Positions 1-12,004 are shown, counted from the first letter of the stretch. The stretch is 64,000 bases of DNA from Haemophilus influenzae (GCF_019703545.1 NZ_AP018771.1:186001-250000), one strand, 5' to 3'. Numbers and translations: made by a program. The notes: generated from the letters alone by a model not told the origin.

Positions 1-639
<639 letters not shown>

Positions 640-715
640 TATAGTCAGTTCCCCTCTTTAGCTTTAGCAAAGAGTGGTGCAGATCGAGTATAGATTTAAT
701 ATAAAGGATAGAAAT

Positions 716-1870
716 ATGACCCCAATCCAACATGCTCAACAAATTTTCAATAGACAGCATAAAAATTTGCCAGAAATTACCGTCTATGCGCCAGGCCGAG
801 TAAATATCATCGGCGAACATACAGACTACAACGACGGATTTGTTATGCCTTGTGCGATTAATTTTGGTACGGCCGTTTCTGGTACAAAACGAGATGATCA
901 TATTTGGAATGTTTATGCGGCGGATCTTGATGAAACTGATGAATTTTCTCTCAATGTTGAAATTCCTAAGAGTGAACACAAATGGGCTAATTATGTGCGT
1001 GGGGTGGTAAAATTTATCCAAGAACGTTACCCGCACTTTCAACAAGGTGCAAATTTAGTGATTTCTGGAAATGTACCTCTTTCTTCAGGATTAAGTTCTT
1101 CTGCTGCGTTAGAGGTTGCGGTGGGTAAATTCTGCCAACAACTTGGCGATTTACCGCTTTCTCACACGGATATTGCATTGAATGGGCAAAAGGCTGAAAA
1201 CCTATTTGTTGGGGCAAATTGTGGCAATATGGATCAGTTAATTTCCGCACTTGGGCAGGAAAATCACTTGCTGATGATTGATTGTCGTAGTCTTGAAACC
1301 ACTCCAACACCCGTGCCACAAGATGTCGCCGTTATTATTGTGAACTCAAATGTACCACACGATTTAGTAACAGGCGAATACAATACTCGCCGTCATCAAT
1401 GTGAAGAGGCGGCAAAATTTTTTGGAGTAAAAGCATTACGTGATGTTTCAGTTGAACAATTCCGAAAAAGAGAAGCGGAATTGACCGCACTTTCTCCGTT
1501 AGTGGTAAAACGCGCTCGTCATGTCGTAACAGAAAACCAGCGAGTACTTGATGCTGTAGAAGCATTGAAGAACAATGATTTGACTCTTTTAGGTAAACTA
1601 ATGGAAGCATCTCACAACTCAATGCGTGATGATTTTGAAATCACCGTGCCACAAATTGATTATTTAGTTGAATTGGCTCAACTTGTTATTGGCAAAAGTG
1701 GCGGTGCACGTATGACGGGCGGCGGTTTTGGTGGCTGTATTGTCGCACTTGCGCCGCATGATAAAGTCGATGCAATTCGTAAAATTATTGCGGATAATTA
1801 CGAGAAAACGACTGGTTTAAAAGAAACTTTTTATGTGTGTACCGCATCACAAGGTGTTCGAGTGATTTAA
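716..1870 (+). CDS. galK: galactokinase
   Basis: GHMP-family kinase of 384 residues that phosphorylates galactose at C1 with ATP, feeding GalT. Three family motifs are visible: the galactokinase signature [15 protein letters not shown] near residues 27-41, the ATP-binding loop [15 protein letters not shown] near 115-130, and the C-terminal [12 protein letters not shown] loop. The ATG at 716 is chosen over a GTG at 674 because an AAAGGA ribosome-binding site lies just upstream and homologues begin at this Met. A USS lies inside the gene near 1485. It sits between galT and galM and is only 9 bases from galM, which implies co-transcription. Confidence 0.97.
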   Translation: MTPIQHAQQIFNRQHKNLPEITVYAPGRVNIIGEHTDYNDGFVMPCAINFGTAVSGTKRDDHIWNVYAADLDETDEFSLNVEIPKSEHKWANYVRGVVKFIQERYPHFQQGANLVISGNVPLSSGLSSSAALEVAVGKFCQQLGDLPLSHTDIALNGQKAENLFVGANCGNMDQLISALGQENHLLMIDCRSLETTPTPVPQDVAVIIVNSNVPHDLVTGEYNTRRHQCEEAAKFFGVKALRDVSVEQFRKREAELTALSPLVVKRARHVVTENQRVLDAVEALKNNDLTLLGKLMEASHNSMRDDFEITVPQIDYLVELAQLVIGKSGGARMTGGGFGGCIVALAPHDKVDAIRKIIADNYEKTTGLKETFYVCTASQGVRVI

Positions 1871-1879
1871 GAGAAAATG

Positions 1880-2902
1880 ATGTTAGAACAAACCACTTTT
1901 AATGCGCCTGATGGTGCACCTTATCAGCTTATAACCCTGCAAAATGAAAATAGAATGCGTGTTCAATTTATGGATTGGGGTGCAACTTGGCTTTCTTGTA
2001 AAGTGCCAGTAAATGGCACATTACGCGAGATTTTATTGGGATGTAAAGTGGAAGATTATCCCACTCATCAAAGCTATTTAGGCGCAAGCGTAGGGCGTTA
2101 TGCAAACCGAATTGCAGATGCTCAATTTGAATTGAATGGCGAACTTATTAAATTAAGTAATAATCAAGGTAAACACCAGCTTCATGGTGGAGAGGGCTTT
2201 GATAAACGCCGTTGGAAAATTCAAGAGTGCGGTAAGAATTTTGTGTGTTTTTCATTACATTCAGTGGATGGCGATCAGGGTTTTCCTGGTAATGTGGATG
2301 TGTCTGTAACCTATACGCTAACAAATGATAATAGCGTAAAAATTGAATATGCTGGGATCTGTGATAAGGATACTGCATTGAACTTAACGAATCATGCCTA
2401 TTTCAATTTAGAAAATGCAGCACAAGGCAGTGACGTGCGTGAACATACATTACGTTTAAATGCTGATTTTTATCTACCTGTAGATAATGAGGGGATTCCT
2501 AATTCTCCATTAAAGCATGTAGTGAATACAAGTTTTGACTTCCGTATTGCTAAACCCATCAAACAAAATTTTTTACAAGGGGATCAGCAAGCAACAAAAG
2601 GTTACGACCATTCTTTTATTGTCAATAAAGCTTGGCAAAAGCCTTGTGTGTTACTGACTTCTCCAGCTGGCGATTTAAGTTTAGAAGTAAGAACCTCGCA
2701 AGCTGCATTGCAGGTTTATACGGGTAATTATCTTGCAGGTACACCAACGAGAAATGGCGAATTATATGCCGATTTTTCTGGCATAGCATTAGAAACCCAA
2801 TGCTTACCCGACACACCAAATCATCCTGAATGGCAAAATTACGGCGGAATTCAAAAAGAAAGCGAGCAATATTATCATTGGACGGAGTTTAAATTTAAAT
2901 AA
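1880..2902 (+). CDS. galM: galactose mutarotase (aldose 1-epimerase)
   Basis: Interconverts alpha- and beta-D-galactose so that galactokinase receives the alpha anomer. It is a 340-residue beta-sandwich mutarotase: LGASVGRYANRIA is the substrate-contact region, NHAYFNLEN carries the catalytic His, and the C-terminal FSGIALETQCLPD segment carries the catalytic Glu. Two adjacent ATGs (1877 and 1880) are available. I chose the second because it gives the 340-residue length I recall for the H. influenzae protein, but the choice is not decisive. It is the last gene of galTKM. The following 170 bases hold no obvious strong terminator. Confidence 0.96.
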   Translation: MLEQTTFNAPDGAPYQLITLQNENRMRVQFMDWGATWLSCKVPVNGTLREILLGCKVEDYPTHQSYLGASVGRYANRIADAQFELNGELIKLSNNQGKHQLHGGEGFDKRRWKIQECGKNFVCFSLHSVDGDQGFPGNVDVSVTYTLTNDNSVKIEYAGICDKDTALNLTNHAYFNLENAAQGSDVREHTLRLNADFYLPVDNEGIPNSPLKHVVNTSFDFRIAKPIKQNFLQGDQQATKGYDHSFIVNKAWQKPCVLLTSPAGDLSLEVRTSQAALQVYTGNYLAGTPTRNGELYADFSGIALETQCLPDTPNHPEWQNYGGIQKESEQYYHWTEFKFK

Positions 2903-3072
2903 GCCATTATCTATAATAAAAATGTCATTACAAAATCTATAAATTAGGTTCATTTCTAGCGTTAAAAGCGGTAATACACCACCAGCCCCTTAATCTAATT
3001 TAATTGGTCAAGCAATGGCTTTTTTATTTACAAAGGTTTACACTAATTTCAAATTTACTCAGGAAATCTATT

Positions 3073-3621
3073 ATGCTTATTTCTTATTCCGACCTTAACC
3101 AACAACTTAAATCTGCTGGAATCGGCTTTAATGCAACAGAACTACACGGTTTTTTAAGTGGTTTACTTTGCGGTGGCTTAAAAGATCAAAGTTGGCTACC
3201 GCTCTTATATCAATTCAGCAATGATAATCACGCTTACCCAACCGCATTAGTTCAACCCGTTACAGAACTTTATGAAAAAATTAGTCAAACCTTATCAGAT
3301 GTTGAAGGATTTACCTTTGAACTTGGTTTAACCGAAGATGAAAATGTCTTTGCACAAGCAGATAGCTTATCCGATTGGGCAAACCAATTCTTACTTGGTC
3401 TTGGCTTAGCACAACCTGAATTATCAAAAGAAAAAGGCGAAATTGGCGAAGCGGTAGATGATTTACAAGATATTTGCCAACTTGGTTACGATGAAGACGA
3501 TAACGAAGAAGAACTCGCGGAAGCACTAGAGGAAATCATTGAATATGTTCGCACCATTGCAATGTTGTTCTATTCTCATTTCAACGAAGGAGAAATTGAG
3601 AGCAAACCTGTATTACATTAA
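3073..3621 (+). CDS. YgfB/UPF0149 family protein
   Basis: A 182-residue acidic all-helical protein of the UPF0149 (YgfB/YecA N-terminal-like) family. Its family marks are the N-terminal [17 protein letters not shown] segment and the very acidic stretch around residues 140-165. Its biochemical role is not settled. In gammaproteobacteria it is typically encoded directly upstream of pepP, as here (11-base gap, shared strand). The start at 3073 is preferred over an upstream GTG at 3004 because AGGAAA precedes it and the family begins there. It probably forms an operon with pepP. Confidence 0.9.
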   Translation: MLISYSDLNQQLKSAGIGFNATELHGFLSGLLCGGLKDQSWLPLLYQFSNDNHAYPTALVQPVTELYEKISQTLSDVEGFTFELGLTEDENVFAQADSLSDWANQFLLGLGLAQPELSKEKGEIGEAVDDLQDICQLGYDEDDNEEELAEALEEIIEYVRTIAMLFYSHFNEGEIESKPVLH

Positions 3622-3632
3622 GGAGATCTAGG

Positions 3633-4925
3633 ATGAAATTGGCTTATATGGCTGAATTGCCTAAAGAAGAATTCTGGGAACGTCGCACACGAGTATTCAC
3701 TCAAATGCAACCTAATTCGGCATTATTGCTTTTTTCTGAAATCGAAAAACGCCGTAATAATGATTGTACCTATCCTTTCCGTCAAGATAGCTATTTTTGG
3801 TATTTAACAGGCTTTAATGAACCGAATGCAGCACTGTTATTACTGAAAACAGAACAAGTAGAAAAAGCCATTATTTTTCTTCGTCCACGCGATCCGTTAC
3901 TTGAAACGTGGAATGGTCGCCGATTAGGTGTTGAGCGTGCGCCACAGCAACTTAATGTAAATGAAGCCTATTCTATTGAAGAATTCGCTACCGTACTGCC
4001 AAAAATACTGAAAAATTTGACCGCACTTTACCATGTGCCAGAAATTCATACTTGGGGTGATACATTGGTGTCAGAAAGTGCGGTGAATTTTAGCGAGATT
4101 TTAGATTGGCGACCAATGCTCAGCGAAATGCGCCTTATAAAATCGCCGAATGAAATCCGCTTAATACAACAAGCGGGACAAATTACGGCACTTGGGCATA
4201 TTAAAGCGATGCAAACAACACGCCCAAATCGCTTTGAATATGAAATTGAAAGTGAAATTTTGTATGAATTTAATCGCCATTGTGCCAGATTTCCTTCTTA
4301 CAATTCCATTGTTGCAGGGGGAAGTAACGCCTGTATTTTGCACTACACAGAAAATGATCGCCCACTAAATGATGGGGATTTAGTGCTGATTGACGCTGGC
4401 TGTGAATTTGCCATGTATGCAGGCGATATCACCCGCACTTTTCCTGTAAATGGAAAATTTAGTCAGCCTCAACGTGAAATTTACGAGTTAGTTTTAAAAG
4501 CACAAAAACGGGCGATTGAGTTACTTATACCGGGCAATTCCATTAAGCAAGCCAATGATGAAGTTATTCGTATTAAAACCCAAGGATTAGTGGATTTAGG
4601 TATCTTGAAAGGAGATGTGGATACACTTATTGAACAACAAGCTTATCGACAATTTTATATGCACGGATTAGGGCACTCGCTCGGTTTAGATGTGCATGAT
4701 GTGGGCAGTTATAGACAAGATAAGCAACGGATACTCGAAATCGGTATGGTAATTACCGTTGAGCCAGGTATTTATATTTCAGAAGATGCTGATGTGCCAG
4801 AGCAATACAAAGGCATTGGTGTGCGCATTGAGGACAATTTACTCATGACTGAATACGGTAATAAAATCCTAACTGCAGCGGCCCCTAAAGAAATTGCAGA
4901 TATTGAAAATTTAATGAATTTTTAA
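3633..4925 (+). CDS. pepP: Xaa-Pro aminopeptidase P
   Basis: Manganese-dependent M24B 'pita-bread' aminopeptidase of 430 residues that removes N-terminal residues preceding proline. The dimetal ligands are visible in order: Asp in LIDAGCEF (about 253), Asp in AGDITRTF (about 264), His in HGLGHSLGLDVHD (about 348), Glu in VEPGIY (about 377) and Glu in VRIEDN (about 400). The N-terminal creatinase-like domain occupies roughly residues 1-170. An AAGGAG site precedes the ATG. In E. coli the ygfB-pepP pair is followed by the ubiquinone genes ubiH and ubiI, which are absent here: uspA follows instead. USSs lie within the gene near 4020 and 4076. Confidence 0.96.
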   Translation: MKLAYMAELPKEEFWERRTRVFTQMQPNSALLLFSEIEKRRNNDCTYPFRQDSYFWYLTGFNEPNAALLLLKTEQVEKAIIFLRPRDPLLETWNGRRLGVERAPQQLNVNEAYSIEEFATVLPKILKNLTALYHVPEIHTWGDTLVSESAVNFSEILDWRPMLSEMRLIKSPNEIRLIQQAGQITALGHIKAMQTTRPNRFEYEIESEILYEFNRHCARFPSYNSIVAGGSNACILHYTENDRPLNDGDLVLIDAGCEFAMYAGDITRTFPVNGKFSQPQREIYELVLKAQKRAIELLIPGNSIKQANDEVIRIKTQGLVDLGILKGDVDTLIEQQAYRQFYMHGLGHSLGLDVHDVGSYRQDKQRILEIGMVITVEPGIYISEDADVPEQYKGIGVRIEDNLLMTEYGNKILTAAAPKEIADIENLMNF

Positions 4926-4940
4926 TAAAAATGTTTAAAT

Positions 4941-4956
4941 TGTGATCTAGTACACA
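4941..4956. promoter_or_regulatory. candidate CRP site upstream of uspA
   Basis: TGTGA-N6-ACACA differs from the CRP consensus TGTGA-N6-TCACA at one of ten core positions. It lies 70 bases before the uspA start in the 100-base pepP-uspA gap. CRP control of uspA here is inferred from the sequence alone. Confidence 0.45.
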
Positions 4957-5026
4957 GTTTTTTATTGCTCAAAATGTTAGCATTAGAACCAGTTAAAAAC
5001 CGAACCAATCAGTTAAGGAGTCGATT

Positions 5027-5452
5027 ATGTACAAACACATTTTAGTGGCAGTAGATCTTTCTGAAGAAAGTCTAGTTTTACTTAAAAAAGCAGTTGGAAT
5101 TGCCAAACGCCACGACGCAAAACTTTCTATCATCCACGTTGATGTGAACTTCTCGGATCTTTATACTGGATTGATTGATGTAAATATGTCTTCAATGCAA
5201 GACAGGATTTCCACAGAAACACAAAAAGCCTTATTAGATTTAGCTGAAAGTGCGGATTATCCAATTTCAGAAAAATTGAGTGGCAGCGGCGATTTAGGAC
5301 AAGTTTTAAGTGATGCCATCGAACAATATGATGTGGATTTATTAGTGACGGGACATCATCAGGATTTTTGGAGTAAGTTAATGTCTTCAACACGTCAAGT
5401 GATGAATACGATAAAAATTGATATGTTGGTTGTTCCGCTTAGAGATGAATAA
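5027..5452 (+). CDS. uspA: universal stress protein A
   Basis: A 141-residue cytoplasmic UspA of the E. coli UspA type, induced by starvation and other stress. Near-identical family segments are visible: [12 protein letters not shown] at the N terminus, [18 protein letters not shown] in the middle and [17 protein letters not shown] near residues 105-121. It lacks the G-2x-G-9x-G(S/T) ATP-binding loop of MJ0577-type proteins, as expected for the non-ATP-binding UspA subclass. A strong TTAAGGAG site precedes the ATG. The gene is monocistronic, bounded by a CRP-like site upstream and a USS-pair terminator downstream. Confidence 0.96.
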   Translation: MYKHILVAVDLSEESLVLLKKAVGIAKRHDAKLSIIHVDVNFSDLYTGLIDVNMSSMQDRISTETQKALLDLAESADYPISEKLSGSGDLGQVLSDAIEQYDVDLLVTGHHQDFWSKLMSSTRQVMNTIKIDMLVVPLRDE

Positions 5453-5498
5453 TTAACAAGAAATTGTTTTTTGAATAATCTGAAATAACTTAAATTTT

Positions 5499-5540
5499 AA
5501 CCGCACTTCTCAAATAGCGTCGTGAAGTGCGGTTTTATTT
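5499..5540. terminator. USS-pair terminator after uspA
   Basis: An 11-base perfect inverted repeat (AACCGCACTTC / GAAGTGCGGTT) with a 14-base loop is followed by TTTATTTT. Both arms are perfect uptake signals in opposite orientation, the dual-use terminator typical of Haemophilus. Confidence 0.85.
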
Positions 5541-5638
5541 TGGCGTTTTGGCAAAAAGCCTTTTTATAAATTTCAAAAATATGCAAAAATAAGGCGATTT
5601 AGTTTTTATTTTATTATGGGTAACAAGGATTCTTTTTA

Positions 5639-8263
5639 ATGAAAACAACAGCAGAAATAAGACAATCGTTCCTTGATTTTTTCCATAGCAAAGGTCACCA
5701 AGTAGTTGAGAGTAGCTCACTTGTGCCGGAAAATGATCCGACTTTGCTTTTTACGAATGCTGGGATGAACCAATTTAAGGATGTATTCCTTGGAATGGAT
5801 AAACGCCCTTATTCTAGAGCGACCACAGCGCAACGTTGCGTGCGTGCTGGTGGTAAACATAACGACTTAGAAAATGTTGGTTATACCGCACGTCATCATA
5901 CTTTCTTTGAAATGCTCGGAAACTTCAGTTTTGGCGATTACTTTAAACAGGATGCGATTAATTTTGCTTGGGAATATTTAACTTCTCCACAATGGCTTGG
6001 TTTACCTAAAGAAAAACTCTGGGTAACCGTGTATGAAACCGACGACGAAGCCTATAATATCTGGAATAAAGATGTTGGTGTTCCTGCTGAACGCATTATT
6101 CGCATTGGTGACAATAAAGGCGCACCTTACGCATCAGACAACTTCTGGGCAATGGGCGACACTGGTCCTTGCGGTCCTTGTACTGAAATTTTCTACGATC
6201 ACGGCGATCATATTTGGGGCGGACCTCCAGGCTCACCAGAAGAAGATGGCGACCGTTATATTGAAATCTGGAACGTTGTGTTTATGCAGTTCAACCGTTT
6301 AGCCGATGGCACAATGGAAAAATTACCTCGTCCGTCTGTTGATACAGGTATGGGTTTAGAGCGTATTTCTGCTGTGTTGCAACATGTGAACTCAAACTAC
6401 GAGATTGATATTTTCAAAACATTAATCGCAAAAACGGCGGAAATTGTAGGCGCAACAGATTTAACTAACAAATCACTACGTGTTATTGCTGACCATATTC
6501 GTTCTTGTGCATATTTAATTGCCGATGGCGTTATCCCATCAAATGAAGGGCGTGGTTATGTCTTACGTCGTATTATTCGCCGCGCAGTTCGTCACGGTCA
6601 CCTATTAGGTGCCAAAGAATCCTTTTTCTATAAACTCGTGCCAACTCTAATTGATGTAATGGCTGAAGCTGGAAAAGATGTAAAAGCAAAACAAACAAAT
6701 GTTGAAAAACTATTACGTCTAGAAGAAGAACAATTTGCTCGCACTCTAGAACGTGGGTTGAGCTTATTAGATGAAGCCCTTTCTCAAGTGAAAGATGGCA
6801 TTCTTTCAGGTGAAGTTGCATTCAAACTTTATGATACTTATGGTTTCCCATTGGATTTAACGGCTGATGTATGCCGTGAGCGTAACATTACTATTGATGA
6901 ACAAGCGTTTGACCGTGAAATGGAAGCACAACGTACTCGTGCTCAAGCAGCGAGCCAGTTTGGTGTGGACTACAACAGCGTTATTCGTGTAGATGGCGAA
7001 ACTAAGTTTGAAGGCTATACTGAAGTAGAATCTCAGGCAAAAATTACCGCACTTTTCTATGATGGTAAATCAGTGGAAAGTATCGAAGCAGGTCAAAGTG
7101 CGGTCGTTATTTTAGAAAATACGCCATTTTATGCAGAATCAGGTGGTCAGATTGGCGATAGCGGATATTTAAGCGCTCAAGGTGTAACCTTTAATGTGAA
7201 AGATACCCAAAAATATGGGCAAGTATTTGGACACATTGGGGAATTAACGCAAGGAAGTTTAAAAGTTGGACAATCGGTGAATGCGATTGTGGATGCTAAA
7301 CGTCGCCACAACACATCACTCAATCACTCAGCGACACACTTATTGCACGCTGCCTTACGTCAAATTCTAGGTTTACACGTTGTGCAAAAAGGTTCGCTTG
7401 TTTCAGATAAAGCCTTACGTTTTGACTTTGCGCAACCAGAAGCCATTACCAAAGAGCAATTGAGTGAAATTGAAACATTAGTAAACCAAAAAATCCGCGC
7501 TAACTTTCCAGTTCAAACGGATATTATGGATATTGATTCCGCAAAAGCGAAAGGAGCAATGGCTCTCTTTGGCGAAAAATATGGCGATAAGGTTCGTGTA
7601 TTAACGATGGGCGATTTCTCAATTGAGCTGTGTGGCGGTATTCACGCAAAACGCACAGGCGATATTGGTTTATTTAAAATTATTACTGAAAACGCAGTGG
7701 CTGCAGGCATTCGTCGTATTGAAGCTGTAACAGGTCAAAATGCCATTGACTGGTTACATAATCAACAACGCATTCTGACCCAAAGCGCAGACTTATTAAA
7801 ATCAGACGTAAATACCTTAGTGGAAAAAATCCAACAACTTCAAGACAAAACGAAGAAAGTGGAAAAAGAATTACAAACTCTAAAAGAAAAAGCCGCAATG
7901 CAGGCTGGTTCTGATTTTGTAAAAAGTGCGGTCAAAATCAACGGTGTTTCTGTTATTGCACAACAATTAGATGGTATAGAAACAAAATCATTACGCGTAA
8001 TGGTCGATGATTTAAAAAATCAACTCGGATCAGGCGTAATTGCATTTGCATCAATATTAGATGAAAAAGTTAATCTCGTCGTTGGAGTGACAAATGATTT
8101 AACCGCCAAAATAAAAGCTGGAGAACTTGTTAATTTAATGGCTCAACAAGTTGGAGGAAAAGGCGGTGGTCGTCCAGATATGGCAATGGCAGGAGGTTCC
8201 CAACCAGAAAATGTGGCACAAGCAATTAAAGTGGCACAAGACTGGTTAAACAAAAATCTGTAG
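5639..8263 (+). CDS. alaS: alanine--tRNA ligase
   Basis: Class II alanyl-tRNA synthetase of 874 residues, full length. The N-terminal catalytic core has [15 protein letters not shown] and motif 2 ([25 protein letters not shown]). The editing domain has the zinc-binding HSATHLLH and the later [15 protein letters not shown] (Cys and His ligands). A coiled segment around residues 720-755 leads to the C-Ala domain ending in [23 protein letters not shown] lies just before the ATG. As in most gammaproteobacteria, csrA follows downstream (77-base gap). Three USSs lie inside the reading frame, near 7049, 7083 and 7924. Confidence 0.98.
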   Translation: MKTTAEIRQSFLDFFHSKGHQVVESSSLVPENDPTLLFTNAGMNQFKDVFLGMDKRPYSRATTAQRCVRAGGKHNDLENVGYTARHHTFFEMLGNFSFGDYFKQDAINFAWEYLTSPQWLGLPKEKLWVTVYETDDEAYNIWNKDVGVPAERIIRIGDNKGAPYASDNFWAMGDTGPCGPCTEIFYDHGDHIWGGPPGSPEEDGDRYIEIWNVVFMQFNRLADGTMEKLPRPSVDTGMGLERISAVLQHVNSNYEIDIFKTLIAKTAEIVGATDLTNKSLRVIADHIRSCAYLIADGVIPSNEGRGYVLRRIIRRAVRHGHLLGAKESFFYKLVPTLIDVMAEAGKDVKAKQTNVEKLLRLEEEQFARTLERGLSLLDEALSQVKDGILSGEVAFKLYDTYGFPLDLTADVCRERNITIDEQAFDREMEAQRTRAQAASQFGVDYNSVIRVDGETKFEGYTEVESQAKITALFYDGKSVESIEAGQSAVVILENTPFYAESGGQIGDSGYLSAQGVTFNVKDTQKYGQVFGHIGELTQGSLKVGQSVNAIVDAKRRHNTSLNHSATHLLHAALRQILGLHVVQKGSLVSDKALRFDFAQPEAITKEQLSEIETLVNQKIRANFPVQTDIMDIDSAKAKGAMALFGEKYGDKVRVLTMGDFSIELCGGIHAKRTGDIGLFKIITENAVAAGIRRIEAVTGQNAIDWLHNQQRILTQSADLLKSDVNTLVEKIQQLQDKTKKVEKELQTLKEKAAMQAGSDFVKSAVKINGVSVIAQQLDGIETKSLRVMVDDLKNQLGSGVIAFASILDEKVNLVVGVTNDLTAKIKAGELVNLMAQQVGGKGGGRPDMAMAGGSQPENVAQAIKVAQDWLNKNL

Positions 8264-8340
8264 TACAAGCTGGTTGGTGGAATGCCAACCGTTCCTTGAT
8301 TGATAGGATATCTAATAAATGCAAACTAAGGAGATAAAAG

Positions 8341-8532
8341 ATGTTAATCTTAACTCGTAAAGTTGGCGAAAGTGTACTTATTGGAGATGATATTTCTATC
8401 ACGGTTTTGAGTGTACGTGGAAACCAAGTTAAACTCGGTGTTGAAGCGCCTAAAGAAGTATCCGTTCACCGAGAAGAAATTTACCAACGAATTAAACAAA
8501 CGAAAGATGAACCCTATTTAGGTTCCTCTTAG
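8341..8532 (+). CDS. csrA: carbon storage regulator CsrA
   Basis: A 63-residue RNA-binding translational regulator that acts as a dimer on GGA motifs in mRNA leaders and controls carbon flow. The N-terminal [18 protein letters not shown] strand and Arg44 in [10 protein letters not shown], both part of the RNA-binding surface, are present. A very strong AACTAAGGAGATAAAAG ribosome-binding region precedes the ATG. The alaS-csrA order is conserved. A short GGTTGG/CCAACC inverted repeat at 8272-8290 lies in the alaS-csrA gap but has no U-tract. galU follows after 21 bases. Confidence 0.97.
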
Positions 8533-8553
8533 TTAAACAATGGATATGATGAT

Positions 8554-9441
8554 ATGAAAGCAATTATTCCTGTCGCCGGTCTTGGCACACGCATGTTGCC
8601 CGCCACGAAGGCGATTCCGAAGGAAATGCTCACTTTGGTGGATAAACCGTTAATTCAATATGTGGTAAATGAATGTGTAGCTGCTGGCATAAAAGAAATT
8701 GTGCTGGTAACACATTCATCAAAAAATGCTATCGAAAACCATTTTGATACATCTTTTGAATTAGAAACGATGCTGGAAAAACGTGTGAAGCGTCAGCTTC
8801 TAGAAGAAGTTCGTTCTATCTGTCCAAAAAATGTAACCATTATGCACGTTCGTCAAGGTAATGCGAAAGGTTTAGGTCACGCCGTGTTATGCGGTCGCCC
8901 ACTTGTAGGCAATGAGTCATTTGCCGTTGTGTTACCTGACGTATTGTTAGCAGATTTCAGTGCAGATCAGAAAAAAGAAAATCTTGCTGCAATGATTAAA
9001 CGCTTTAATGAAACTGGTGCAAGCCAAATTATGGTAACCCCAGTTCCGCAAGAAAATGTGAGTAGCTATGGTGTTGCAGATTGTGGTGGCATTGAGCTTA
9101 ATGGCGGCGAAAGTGCAAAAATTAATAGTATTGTTGAAAAACCTTCTATTGAAGACGCACCATCAAATCTTGCTGTGGTTGGGCGTTATGTTTTTTCAGC
9201 AGCAATTTGGGATTTGTTAGAAAAAACACCAATTGGTGTTGGCGATGAAATCCAATTAACCGATGCTATTGATATGCTAATTGAAAAAGAAACCGTTGAA
9301 GCATTTCATATGACAGGGGAAACTTTTGATTGTGGCGATAAAATTGGTTATATGGAAGCTTTCGTAGAATACGGTATTCGTCACGAAAAATTAGGTAAAG
9401 AATTCAAAACCTTTATCAAAAATTTGGCAAAAACGCTATAA
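8554..9441 (+). CDS. galU: UTP--glucose-1-phosphate uridylyltransferase
   Basis: Makes UDP-glucose from UTP and glucose-1-phosphate for LPS glycosylation and for the Leloir pathway, so it functionally links to galTKM at the window start. It has 295 residues. The nucleotidyltransferase signature [20 protein letters not shown] lies near residues 7-26, with [20 protein letters not shown] (metal-binding Asp) and VEKP further on. It lies 21 bases after csrA and ends in a strong intrinsic terminator. galU downstream of csrA is not the E. coli arrangement. Confidence 0.97.
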   Translation: MKAIIPVAGLGTRMLPATKAIPKEMLTLVDKPLIQYVVNECVAAGIKEIVLVTHSSKNAIENHFDTSFELETMLEKRVKRQLLEEVRSICPKNVTIMHVRQGNAKGLGHAVLCGRPLVGNESFAVVLPDVLLADFSADQKKENLAAMIKRFNETGASQIMVTPVPQENVSSYGVADCGGIELNGGESAKINSIVEKPSIEDAPSNLAVVGRYVFSAAIWDLLEKTPIGVGDEIQLTDAIDMLIEKETVEAFHMTGETFDCGDKIGYMEAFVEYGIRHEKLGKEFKTFIKNLAKTL

Positions 9442-9458
9442 ATAGCACTAATACAAAT

Positions 9459-9497
9459 AAAATGGACAAAATGAAAGATTTTGTCCATTTTTGTTTT
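9459..9497 (+). terminator. intrinsic terminator after galU
   Basis: A 13-base perfect inverted repeat (AAAATGGACAAAA / TTTTGTCCATTTT) with a 7-base loop runs into TTGTTTTATT. It ends the csrA-galU transcript. Confidence 0.88.
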
Positions 9498-9575
9498 ATT
9501 ATTAATATAGAATATTGCTTTATGAATAAATATGCACAATAATAGAATAATTAATTAAAACAAAAAGGGAAAATT

Positions 9576-10949
9576 ATGGCACTTTGGGGTGGGCGTTTTA
9601 CACAAGCCGCAGATAAACGTTTTAAAGATTTTAATGATTCATTACGGTTTGACTATCGTTTGGCAGAACAGGATATTCAAGGCTCAATTGGTTGGTCCAA
9701 AGCCTTAGTAAAAGTGAATGTATTAACTGTTGAAGAACAGCATCAACTTGAGCAAGCACTAAATAAATTACTTGTTGAAGTGCGGTCAAATCCGCAAGCA
9801 ATTTTACAAGATGATGCTGAAGATATTCATAGTTGGGTTGAGAGTAAGCTAATTGATAAAGTAGGCAACCTTGGTAAAAAATTACATACTGGTCGTAGCC
9901 GTAACGATCAAGTGGCAGTCGATATAAAACTATGGTGCAAACAACGTGTGGTTGAATTACAAGAATCTGTACGTAATTTACAACGCCACTTAGTTCAAAC
10001 CGCAGAAAACACACAACAAGCAGTAATGCCGGGCTATACCCATTTACAACGAGCTCAACCAATCACTTTTGCTCATTGGTGTATGGCGTATGTGGAAATG
10101 TTCGACCGCGACTATTCACGTTTAACAGATGCGTATAATCGTATGAATACCTGCCCACTTGGTAGTGGTGCCTTGGCTGGTACGGCTTATGCTGTAGATC
10201 GTGATTCACTTGCGCACGATCTTGGTTTTGCTTTCGCGACTAGAAATAGCTTAGATAGCGTCTCTGACCGCGATCATATCGTAGAATTACTTTCTATCGC
10301 CTCCCTCAGTATGGCGCACCTTTCTCGCTTTGCTGAAGATATGATTATTTTTAACAGCGGAGAGGCAAATTTCGTAGAACTATCCGATCGCGTGACTTCT
10401 GGCTCATCATTAATGCCACAAAAGAAAAATCCTGATGCATGTGAGTTAATTCGGGGCAAAGCAGGTAGAGTGATTGGCTCATTAACAGGCATGCTAGTTA
10501 CCTTAAAAGGCTTGCCACTTGCGTATAATAAAGATATGCAAGAAGACAAAGAGGGTATTTTTGATGCCTTAGATACTTGGCAAAACTGTGTGGATATGGC
10601 AACGTTCGTATTAGATGAATTGAAAGTAAATGTTGAACGTACTCGTGAAGCTGCGTTAAAAGGCTATTCAAACGCAACTGAATTAGCGGATTATTTAGTC
10701 TCTAAGGGCGTACCTTTCCGAGATTCCCATCATATCGTGGGCGAAACGGTAGTTTATGCAATCGAGAAAGGCAAAGGATTAGAAGATCTTACTATCCCTG
10801 AATTCCGCCAATTTAGTGAAGTAGTGGGAGATGATGTTTACGAGATTCTTTCTCTCCAATCTTGCTTAGACAAACGTTGTGCAAAAGGTGGTGTATCGCC
10901 ATTACGTGTTGCTGAGGCTATTGCAGAAGCCAAAATAAGATTTGCTTAA
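9576..10949 (+). CDS. argH: argininosuccinate lyase
   Basis: Cleaves argininosuccinate to arginine and fumarate, the last step of arginine synthesis. It is a 457-residue fumarase/aspartase-superfamily enzyme: [12 protein letters not shown] near residues 107-118, the conserved TPGYTHLQ-type segment ([12 protein letters not shown]) near 152-163, and the superfamily signature [12 protein letters not shown] near 280-291 with the catalytic Ser. No other arg genes are nearby. A good AAAGGGAAA site precedes the ATG, and a USS lies in the gene near 9777. Confidence 0.97.
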   Translation: MALWGGRFTQAADKRFKDFNDSLRFDYRLAEQDIQGSIGWSKALVKVNVLTVEEQHQLEQALNKLLVEVRSNPQAILQDDAEDIHSWVESKLIDKVGNLGKKLHTGRSRNDQVAVDIKLWCKQRVVELQESVRNLQRHLVQTAENTQQAVMPGYTHLQRAQPITFAHWCMAYVEMFDRDYSRLTDAYNRMNTCPLGSGALAGTAYAVDRDSLAHDLGFAFATRNSLDSVSDRDHIVELLSIASLSMAHLSRFAEDMIIFNSGEANFVELSDRVTSGSSLMPQKKNPDACELIRGKAGRVIGSLTGMLVTLKGLPLAYNKDMQEDKEGIFDALDTWQNCVDMATFVLDELKVNVERTREAALKGYSNATELADYLVSKGVPFRDSHHIVGETVVYAIEKGKGLEDLTIPEFRQFSEVVGDDVYEILSLQSCLDKRCAKGGVSPLRVAEAIAEAKIRFA

Positions 10950-11041
10950 TTGATATTATAATTTAGAGATCAAATTGGCTCCTACAAGCATCTAAATGCC
11001 GCCCGTTATAAGCAAAAACACTTAAATAAAATGACAAAGAC

Positions 11042-11077
11042 AAAAAGTGCGGAAAAAACCACCGCACTTTTTATTTC
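11042..11077. terminator. terminator between argH and hslO
   Basis: An 11-base inverted repeat (AAAAAGTGCGG / CCGCACTTTTT) with a 9-base loop runs into TTTTATTTC. One arm is a perfect USS; the other is a USS lacking its final T. Confidence 0.85.
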
Positions 11078-11092
11078 AATTAGGAATAATCA

Positions 11093-11974
11093 ATGACCAA
11101 TCAACAAGACTATACTCAAGACAATGACAAACTTTACCGTTATCTTTTCCAACATCGTGCGGTTCGTGGAGAATGGGTTCGCTTAAATAAAACATTTACT
11201 GATACATTAAATACCCATCAGTATCCTAAAGCAGTACAGGATTTATTGGGAGAAATGATGGTAGCGACTAATTTACTCGCTGCCACACTAAAATTTGACG
11301 GCAATATTACCGTACAAATTCAAGGCGATGGCTCATTACGCTTAGCATTAGTAAATGGTAATGATCAACAACAAATCCGCGCCCTTGCTCGAGTGGATGG
11401 CAACATCACTGAAAATATGAGTCTGCATAATATGATTGGTAAAGGCGTATTGGTCATTACTATTGCACCAAAAGAAGGCGAACGCTATCAAGGTGTAATT
11501 AGCTTGGATAAACCCACGATCACGGAATGCTTAGAAGATTATTTTGTACGCTCAGAACAGCTTCAAACTCAATTAATTATTCGTACTGGAGAATATGAAG
11601 GCAAGCCAGTGGCAGCAGGTATGTTATTACAAATTATGCCTGATGGTTCTGGTACACCAGAAGATTTTGAGCATTTAACTACGCTCGCAGCAACAGTAAA
11701 AGATGAAGAATTATTTGGTCTCCCTGCAGAAGAGTTACTCTATCGTTTATATCACGAAGAAACCGTCAATCTTTATCCAGCACAAGATGTACAATTTTTC
11801 TGTGGCTGCTCTGCTGAGCGTTCTAGTTCTGCATTACTGCTTATCTCTGATGAAGAAATTGACGAAATATTAGCCGAACATAAAGGCAGTATTGATATGC
11901 AATGTGAATGTTGTGGCACACACTACTTCTTTAATAAAGAAGCGATTGAAAAATTAAAATCAACAAGACTTTAA
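11093..11974 (+). CDS. hslO: redox-regulated chaperone Hsp33
   Basis: A 293-residue cytoplasmic holdase activated by oxidation. The C-terminal zinc/redox switch is intact: CGC (CxC) in QFFCGCSAERSS followed by CECC (containing CxxC-type ligands) in MQCECCGTHYFF. The N-terminal chaperone domain starts LYRYLFQHRAVRGEWVRLN. The ATG at 11093 follows TTAGGAAT. It is flanked by terminators on both sides and so is probably a single-gene unit. Confidence 0.96.
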   Translation: MTNQQDYTQDNDKLYRYLFQHRAVRGEWVRLNKTFTDTLNTHQYPKAVQDLLGEMMVATNLLAATLKFDGNITVQIQGDGSLRLALVNGNDQQQIRALARVDGNITENMSLHNMIGKGVLVITIAPKEGERYQGVISLDKPTITECLEDYFVRSEQLQTQLIIRTGEYEGKPVAAGMLLQIMPDGSGTPEDFEHLTTLAATVKDEELFGLPAEELLYRLYHEETVNLYPAQDVQFFCGCSAERSSSALLLISDEEIDEILAEHKGSIDMQCECCGTHYFFNKEAIEKLKSTRL

Positions 11975-11979
11975 AAACA

Positions 11980-12004
11980 ATCCCGACACAATGTCGGGAT
12001 TTTT
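11980..12004 (+). terminator. intrinsic terminator after hslO
   Basis: An 8-base GC-rich stem (ATCCCGAC / GTCGGGAT) with a 5-base ACAAT loop is followed by TTTT, directly after the hslO stop. Confidence 0.9.
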
